The translations under genes were made by a program, and so were the position numbers. From assembly GCF_026914265.1 (NCBI RefSeq), contig NC_069125.1, positions 73,347,546 to 73,411,545 on the forward strand: 64,000 nucleotides of DNA. Reading direction: 5' to 3'. The notes under the pieces are model-generated. The model had not been told where the DNA came from and did no database searches. It was given only the letters and a program-made list of their open reading frames with translations. This DNA is from Mya arenaria (Eukaryota > Mollusca > Bivalvia > Myida > Myidae). Shown piece by piece: positions 57,801 to 64,000 of the stretch (the first letter of the stretch is position 1; the number at the start of each line of letters is the position of its first letter).

Positions 57801-60800
57801 TTCCAGGGCAATAAGTCAAAATAAAGAACCAACGAGGCGCGGAGACTTCAGTTTTACTGACAACTGCGAAGAACGATACATTTATTACACATACTTTATA
57901 AGGTGGCACGCACCTGTAGGCTTCCCTTGGAGCAGTACTTCATTAGCACGTACGACTGCCCCGGCTCCATGCTCGCGCCGATAAAAGGGTTCAGGTTGTC
58001 GTGCGTCAACTCACGCAGCTTAACACGAAAACATATTAAATACTTCAAATTCAGATAGATATACAAATACGAGACAGCGAAATTTCTCAGCGTTTATCTT
58101 GCATACTTACCGCATTGAAGTCTCTGAGGGTTTCCCGTGTGAGTTGTATGGACCGTCTCCGCAGGGTTTTCAATGCCACGATTGAGCCCTGATAAAAACA
58201 TTTGGGCATTAAAGGCGCACATTAAAGGTTCATGATTTTTTTATTGTTATTTAATACATAATCATCGATTGACTTATATGATCCAAAAATAAAAGATTTA
58301 TGTACATATACATACATCACATATTAGGGATATTTTGGCGGGGTTTTTGATAATTTATTTATCTTTAAATATTAAAGGCTTACATTATAATAAATGTAAG
58401 TGACACTTTGAGTAAATATTAGATATTTAGCCGAAATATCCACGTCAAATTTATAAATTTTGATTTTACTATTTGTGGTATACCTTGTAGCTGCCGACCG
58501 GTGCAAACAGAAGCGTCTTGTCGATACTGCTGGTGGACCCTAGTCCCAGCGTCCCTCTCGTCTCCTACAGAAGGGACAAAAAGCGGTCACTGAGTAAGAA
58601 GTTAAAACTAATAAGAAAAAGAAAAGACCTTAGGGTTCTATTGCTACAACTACAATTGTACTTCAGTGTAATGCTCAGGAATGTTAAGAGAAACGTTCGC
58701 TACCATGCGGACTAGTTTCGCGCGCGGATTGGCGTTGGTGTCGCGGTCCAGGAGTGGATTGTGGGCGGCATGACGGGTGCGGCGGACACGAATATCGGCT
58801 GCGTTCACCTTCCAGCCCGTACTTAGCAGATCTTTTTCCAAGCGAGACTTCCTGTAAACATGCATGAATGCATATAGCTCGTTGAACGTGGTGGTGGAAA
58901 TATTGATGAAGAATATTAAGAGCTGGCAAGCTGTGTATGACAAGAGAGTCGACACTTCTTTTCACTAACCTGTACACGATGAAGACCACCACTCCGACCA
59001 CTCCCAGTATGACAACAGCTACACAGGTTCCGATGATGACAGGGGAAGTAGAACTGGTGTTTACTGTCAACATAAAAACGTACGTACTAAATGTGCCTAG
59101 TTGGGGGTTGGAAGAATGTTTTCATTTTATCATAAATTGACTTGTGCTCGTGTTAGATCATGCAGGTCCAAGAACTTTGCTTATTTTTTTTTATTTTTTA
59201 CGATATTGTATAGACTCTCAAGCTTTCAATTCTGCCTCATGCAGCATCACGAGCGTGCAAACGATTAAGTTATTTAGCAAATGACATACCTTCCCGGTCA
59301 CAGAGTTCCCCCTGCCAGCCGCATTGCGGGGAATCCGGTGGTACGTTCCCACCCGGCCACCGGATCTGGGCAGCTGGATGGTAATTGCCGGCCACGTGAC
59401 CAACGGTGAAGAAGTCGCCATCTTGGTAGTGTTTTATCACGATGGACCGGGATATTTTACCGCTAGTGGAAACTATTTTTTCACCGAACATTGCTGAAAT
59501 AAATCAATGATCCTGATCAGTCAGCGTGCAGCAAATGATGATCGATAGTGCATGGCTATTAGAATGGCGAACATGCAAAACTGACGCGTTCACAAGAAAC
59601 TCTTACTCGTATAATTTCTCTTCAGAAGTGTGAAGTTGAAGGCATGAGACGGCGTCGCTAAGGGGCTACTTGAAGTGATGTTGGCCGTGTGAAGCATGTC
59701 GGCAGCCAGCAGCACCGTCTCGTAAAGCGACACGGAGAACTCGTCCGTCTGCAGGACACGGGGAAATATCTTAATAACTTTTTTTATAATAAATGACGTT
59801 GCCGTCACGAAATAGGGGGCATTTGCTCATTTCTGTATAAGCCTCATTAAATATATTAACAGTATATGTTATATTATGTTTATACGTTTGTGTTTCTAGT
59901 TCATTGTCGCTTTTGCCCTTGCGCTGTGCTTTAGGCATTTTTTTTAAAATTTACGACTACTGTGCTTGTTCATTGTATTATCGTATTTCATTTCACGAGT
60001 GTCACCTTTTAACAACTGACGAAGCCACTAAACAAAATATAGTTGTTCTATGACCACGAGTGAAATGAAATACGATATTACGTTGAATCATCAAGTTTTC
60101 AGTTTATTTCATGTTTTTTCGGAAATATTTGGTATTTCAATTTATTTTTTCTAAATTAACACTTTTGGAAACACTTTTGCGACCCATTCGTGGGATCCCT
60201 TCTCGTGAAGTTCTGATCTGCGATCATGTAAACTGTAGTTCATACGCCAGTTTGTACAGAAATAGTTCTCCAAGATGAGTTTTAAAGTTTATTAATTACT
60301 CGTGTTCCAGTGTCAACAGTTTATAAACATTCATCAATAAACTTTTATAAATGGATTTATGATCCAAATAATAACAGTTAATGCACGAATGCTCTCTTTA
60401 AATTGTACATGACATGAATATATTGACCAAATTTAGATGTTTATTTCCATCAATATCTTTAAATTATTTAAACATGGGCAACTTGTTTTATATAAAAAAA
60501 ACTGAAAATTCACTTGATCTAAGGTGAATTAATTTTGGTTGAAGAGGAGATCACTACAACAGATTTCAAAAGAAGTACTCGAAGTTGATGTTTCGTCACT
60601 CCCTTGTTTGCAGTGAAAATATCAAACTTGCACTCTTGTTATTTCACTGATTAAACCCCTTATTTCATCGAAAAGCATAACATATATAACAACTGGTAGG
60701 GTAATATATTCTTTCATCTTTTTCGATGAAATAGAGTTTTATCAGTGAAATAACAACAGTGAATATATCAATCTGATATTTTCACTGCAAAATAGGGAGT

Positions 60801-63800
60801 GAAAATATAAACTTTAAAATTTACTTTTGAAAATTCATTGTCGTTACTTCCCTTTCATCACAACAAAACAATTCACCTTGAATCAGAAATTGTTGCCAAC
60901 GAAAAATAATATGAAATTTAAATAGATGTTACATACCTTTAAATAAAGAAACGGTTTTTCAAATGATTTCCTGAATGTTCGAACATTTGCTTTCATGCCA
61001 AACGGATTACAGACGAAAACAATTGCTCGGACATGAATAGATTGCTATATTATCGTTCAATTATATTTTAAATTGTTTGTCAATAACAATGAGATGACTG
61101 ATCACCCATGTATCATGAAACACACTCTATAACTACGGAAACTGTTATACATCCAATGAATTTCCGCAATTGTTTTCCTTACACGTTTGACAAATTGTCA
61201 TTCAATAAATGGCGGCGTAGTAAATTGGTTATGCATTCATGCCCTGTTTAATATAAAATTGCTTTCGTTATTTTTGGAACATAGATGCACTAATAAAACT
61301 TCATGATTAATGTTCATAAAATTTTCCCACTTAAAAAAGAGCAAATAATAAACTATAAAAAAAGAATATCAGAGAACTTTTTCTCAAAAATCCGGAAGTA
61401 GAAAATTGGCAGCTACGTCATCAGCTATATCAGCTCGTGATCATAGAAGAACTATAGTTTCTATGACACTCGTGACACTCGTGAAATAAAATACGATCTT
61501 ACACTGAAATAAACAAATATCCTCTACATATTCGACGAATCGTCATAATTTTAAAGCGTTGAAAGTGATATAAATTGAATATCACATTTCTGGTAATTCA
61601 TTACCAAATACATTAAACTGATTTAATTAAGTCTGTGTTGGCTGACCACTCGTGTAACATAATATATGTATTCATTATGCCTTCCGGTGGTTTATAGAGA
61701 TTCATCAGTAAAGTAAGATTAATAATTTATTGTTTCAAACAGTGAAAATATCAATTTGATATTGTTCATTATTTTGAATTTTGAGCCCGCACTCGGTTCC
61801 AAAGATTTTTTTTTATTTTCGTGTAGGATAGCAATATATTTCACCTCGTGAAAACCAAAGGTGAGTATTTCATTCGTGTCTACGCCACTCGTGAACGATT
61901 GTTTTGGTGCCCACTCTGTGAAATATATTACGATCTTATACTGAAACAAACAATTATCCGCTATATGTTTCAGCATGTATGTAAAAAAAAAACACACAAA
62001 AAAACCCATTCCATTTTAAGTTGTTTACGAAACTAACTTACATCACATTTTACCACAATTATTGTATCATTAGTAGCTTAAAGTAACACTATTATTCAAA
62101 ATCAATACATACAGATGTATAACAAACATACATTTTGAGTGATGAACCATAAATAGTTACTAAATAATGCGTTTATGGAAAATATCAATTACTGATAACA
62201 AGATTGTAACCGTTTATTCAAAAAGTGAAAGCGCAAAAATATTAAGACACGCCAAGTAATCATTGGAGCCATAACATTTTGTTATGTGTTGAAAATGCTC
62301 CAACGCGTCTTCCGTTGTAGTACCAATGAGTGGAATATGGATGTAAACAGTGAGTATGGCTTCTTAGTTTTCATTTTTAGAGGTTTATACGATTAAATTT
62401 AAAAATTTGGAGAATGTAGTTCCACATAGGAATGGCCATGAGTTGTTCTAAATGTAAAAGTCCTGAATAAAATTTAATATCTGATCGTCTAGAACTTGCA
62501 TAACTTGCTAGACGTTAGTGTTGACAACGTAAACATCTGGATTTTCGTGAGAATTGTTCTCGTACCTTAGGTTTGAATAGTAATTTAGTAGGAAACGAAT
62601 TGCCATTCCCATGTGGAACTACATTCTCCAAATTTTTAAATTTAATCGTATTAACCTCTAAAAATGAAAAAATAAGAAATCAAACTCACTGTCTACATCC
62701 ATATTCCACTCATTGGTACTACAACGGAAGACGCGTTGGAGCATTTTCAACACATAACAAAATGTTATGGCTCCAATGATTACCCGGCGTGTACTATAGT
62801 CTCATAATGTTGAAATACCGTTTTTTATGCTAATTTCTTTCAAAGTTAACTCGGTATCCTTCATAAGAACCATTGTTTTTTACATTTATTCATCCTTTTT
62901 GGAATATTAAAACAGTATTATTAAGTATGGTTAATCTTATTTGTGACTAAGAGTGCATCTTTAACTGTCCCTGAAAACGGAAAGATTTTATCTCCTCTTT
63001 GTTGATAACAAACACCTATATAATTGTGTCTCAAACCTGATTGCTGGGTGTGCCGGGCAGTTCAGGAAGCGAAGCAGCTGCCAAGGCGGCTGTAAAGTTC
63101 TTTAAACGGTCGTTATCAACGGCAAACACAGATACTTGCAGGAGGGGCGAGAGCACTCGGGAAACTTCCACTGAAAAAGTTAAATCGACTGGATATTATG
63201 ATTCCTTTTAATTAATATTCAAATTATTTATTAATTTATGCACTTATAAATATAATGCGTTAACGTGATACTAAAACTTGTAATACATGGATTGCTTTTA
63301 CCGGCGTCCAAAGCAGTCGTGTGCTCCAGCAGCCCAGTAGCGGGCGAGGCTCCCCACCGGATGTACAGGAAGACGTACTCTTTCGCTGACATCCCTAGTT
63401 CGTCCGCCACCACCAGCAGTTGCCACAGGGCCGTCGGTGGAAGGCAAACCAGCACAACTGAAACATTATCGTGGACACAGACTGTATTTGAGTCATTTTT
63501 CGTATTGTCCTGTAACACAGAAGCGCTTTCCTTCGAATAAATATGTCCCTTAATTACTTGCAGTATATTTATTTTGTTGTTGATTTTTCTCAGGGATATG
63601 TGCGCAAACCCTTAAGCTTATATATTAATATTGTATAACACATTTACCTCTGGCATGGTCCCTGATTTCGGTGAGGGCGTCTGTGAGATGTTTGTGGACA
63701 AGCGCCTGGAGGAGTTTGACACGCGTGGTGAGCAAATCCATGTTTGGGAAGACGCTATTTACCATGTCCACTAGTTCGGAGCACGGTTCCTTAGCGGCCG

Positions 63801-63809
63801 AAATTACAG
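51803..63809 (-). CDS. Receptor-type (membrane) guanylate cyclase, 3' 21 exons
   Basis: Makes cGMP from GTP. Exons in coding order, all in phase: 63648-63809, 63302-63457, 63037-63170, 59607-59748, 59290-59493, 58970-59063, 58704-58851, 58484-58564, 58111-58188, 57914-58018, 57682-57753, 57367-57547, 55523-55675, 55244-55421, 54935-55075, 54591-54714, 54132-54200, 53452-53722, 52714-52808, 52443-52519, 51803-52256. That is about 1038 residues. First five exons: ligand-binding ectodomain (CGWQGELCD before the membrane). 58970-59063: membrane helix ([15 protein letters not shown]). Pseudokinase: [12 protein letters not shown] instead of HRD, DYG, LWTAPE. 54935-55075: dimerisation helix. Cyclase: [16 protein letters not shown] with the guanine-binding Glu, RYCLFGDT with the guanine-specific Cys, NMASRMES. 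The last exon adds a basic, Ser-rich tail. Related to natriuretic peptide receptors; ligand unknown. The 5' end is outside the window. Confidence 0.94.
53078..53145 (-). pseudogene. tRNA-Val remnant in a guanylate cyclase intron
   Basis: Keeps the anticodon arm (ccgcgtgttaagcgg) and most of the acceptor, with losses in the T arm. The left flank (catatactgtcctt) also resembles array spacer, so it is a dispersed array piece. Confidence 0.8.
53275..53311 (-). pseudogene. Second tRNA-Val remnant in the same intron
   Basis: gataaccacaacaccacgg with part of the T arm fused directly to the D arm; the anticodon is missing. Confidence 0.65.
53905..53976. mobile_element. Possible single end of a pogo-like element
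   Basis: The words tcgagcgaccgcagtttt then actg, followed by TA, look like the right terminal repeat of a pogo/Tigger-type element. No matching left end was found in this intron. Confidence 0.35.
56758..56875. repeat. Three direct repeats of about 30-40 bp
   Basis: ttcccggtgtaaggaccgct followed by acgggggg occurs at 56758, 56799 and 56835, with a run of 14 G after the first copy. They lie inside or next to the tail of the neighbouring SINE. Confidence 0.8.
56877..57033 (-). mobile_element. tRNA-headed SINE in a guanylate cyclase intron
   Basis: On minus it begins GCCCCAAAAGCTCAGTGG, with an A-box-like start and a B-box-like GGTTCAATCCC (56966-56985). The acceptor ends do not pair, so it is not a working tRNA. 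The following body (TTTGCCTGACG, CATAAGGGTGAGTACT) resembles the core of the SINE at 4800-5213. The 3' end is unclear. Confidence 0.65.
59968..61960. repeat. Cluster of AT-rich palindromic interspersed repeats
   Basis: Inverted pairs include cgtatttcatttcacgagtg (59980) with cacgagtgaaatgaaatacg (60056), and tgaaaatatcaa with tttcactga words (60615-60680) against their complements (60720-60830). The phrase cactcgtgaaat recurs near 61476. The same family occurs at 1-345. This could be nested copies of one hairpin-type transposon; class unassigned. Confidence 0.55.
62247..62792. mobile_element. 546-bp fold-back element with about 185-bp inverted arms
   Basis: The left arm starts acacgcc, gtaatcattggagcc at 62247. 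The right arm is its reverse complement, ending ggcgtgt at 62792. The arms stay alignable for about 185 bp with roughly ten differences, around an unpaired centre of about 170 bp. There is no coding capacity. Flanks show no obvious target duplication. Confidence 0.85.
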
Positions 63810-64000
63810 CTGGCATCACGTAGAAACAGATGATTTTAAACATTTACAAAGATTTACTTATTATTGTAAAAATACACTTAACAACATTTCCAATGGATAG
63901 TTTTCAAATTTCAATATATTTGAAGATGAAAATAAAAAATCCATCTCAATGATGAAGATGACACACAGTTTATATATCAGTTCTCAAATTTCAATATATT

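Larger units (their letters stand above)
59749..63036. other. 3.3-kb guanylate cyclase intron with palindromic repeats
   Basis: No coding exon was found. It contains the repeats at 59968-61960 and the fold-back element at 62247-62792. The remaining parts show nothing else I can name. Confidence 0.55.

Overview
The window looks like nuclear DNA of a bivalve mollusc. The reasons are AT-rich introns with GT-AG splice sites, conserved animal genes, tRNA-headed SINEs, short repeats of a type I recall as common in bivalves, and many minisatellites. The species is an inference. I found three protein genes by reading splice sites and matching remembered family sequence, and no prokaryotic features.

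Left part (1-20436): the first seven exons of beta-ureidopropionase (UPB1, minus strand, 834-6035; the rest lies off the left edge). It stands head to head with ZSWIM7 (SWS1, plus strand, 6258-17075) across a 222-bp shared promoter region. ZSWIM7 intron 2 is almost entirely a 5.3-kb minisatellite of about 33 bp per unit. The segment carrying its last two coding exons is tandemly duplicated (15245-17838 and 17839-20436) with only about ten differences noticed.

Middle part (20437-51802): a pogo/Tigger-type non-autonomous DNA transposon (20482-21207), then a tRNA array at 23418-46773. The array has ten full units and one partial unit of about 1.9 kb. Each unit holds three Arg-Val modules: tRNA-Arg(CCT) on the plus strand and tRNA-Val(AAC) on the minus strand, with one Arg gene per unit being an amplified truncated pseudogene. 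Unit 1 carries a young, broken tyrosine-recombinase retroelement (24542-26468) whose split direct repeats are identical and whose insertion site is exact, with no target duplication. Right of the array are a LINE endonuclease fragment, a 43-bp minisatellite, a decayed array unit, and a second 43-bp minisatellite that grew out of the array's own spacer.

Right part (51803-63809): 21 exons of a receptor-type guanylate cyclase on the minus strand. They encode part of the ligand-binding domain, one membrane segment, a pseudokinase domain, a dimerisation helix, the cyclase domain and a long basic C-terminal tail. Its 5' end is off the right edge. Its introns hold further decayed tRNA-array pieces, a tRNA-headed SINE, a 546-bp fold-back element and palindromic AT-rich repeats.

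The genes do not form one pathway. UPB1 (pyrimidine catabolism) and ZSWIM7 (recombination repair) share a promoter region, the tRNA array serves translation, and the cyclase makes cGMP. The most notable material is the tRNA array with its recombination history and the retroelement caught inside it.
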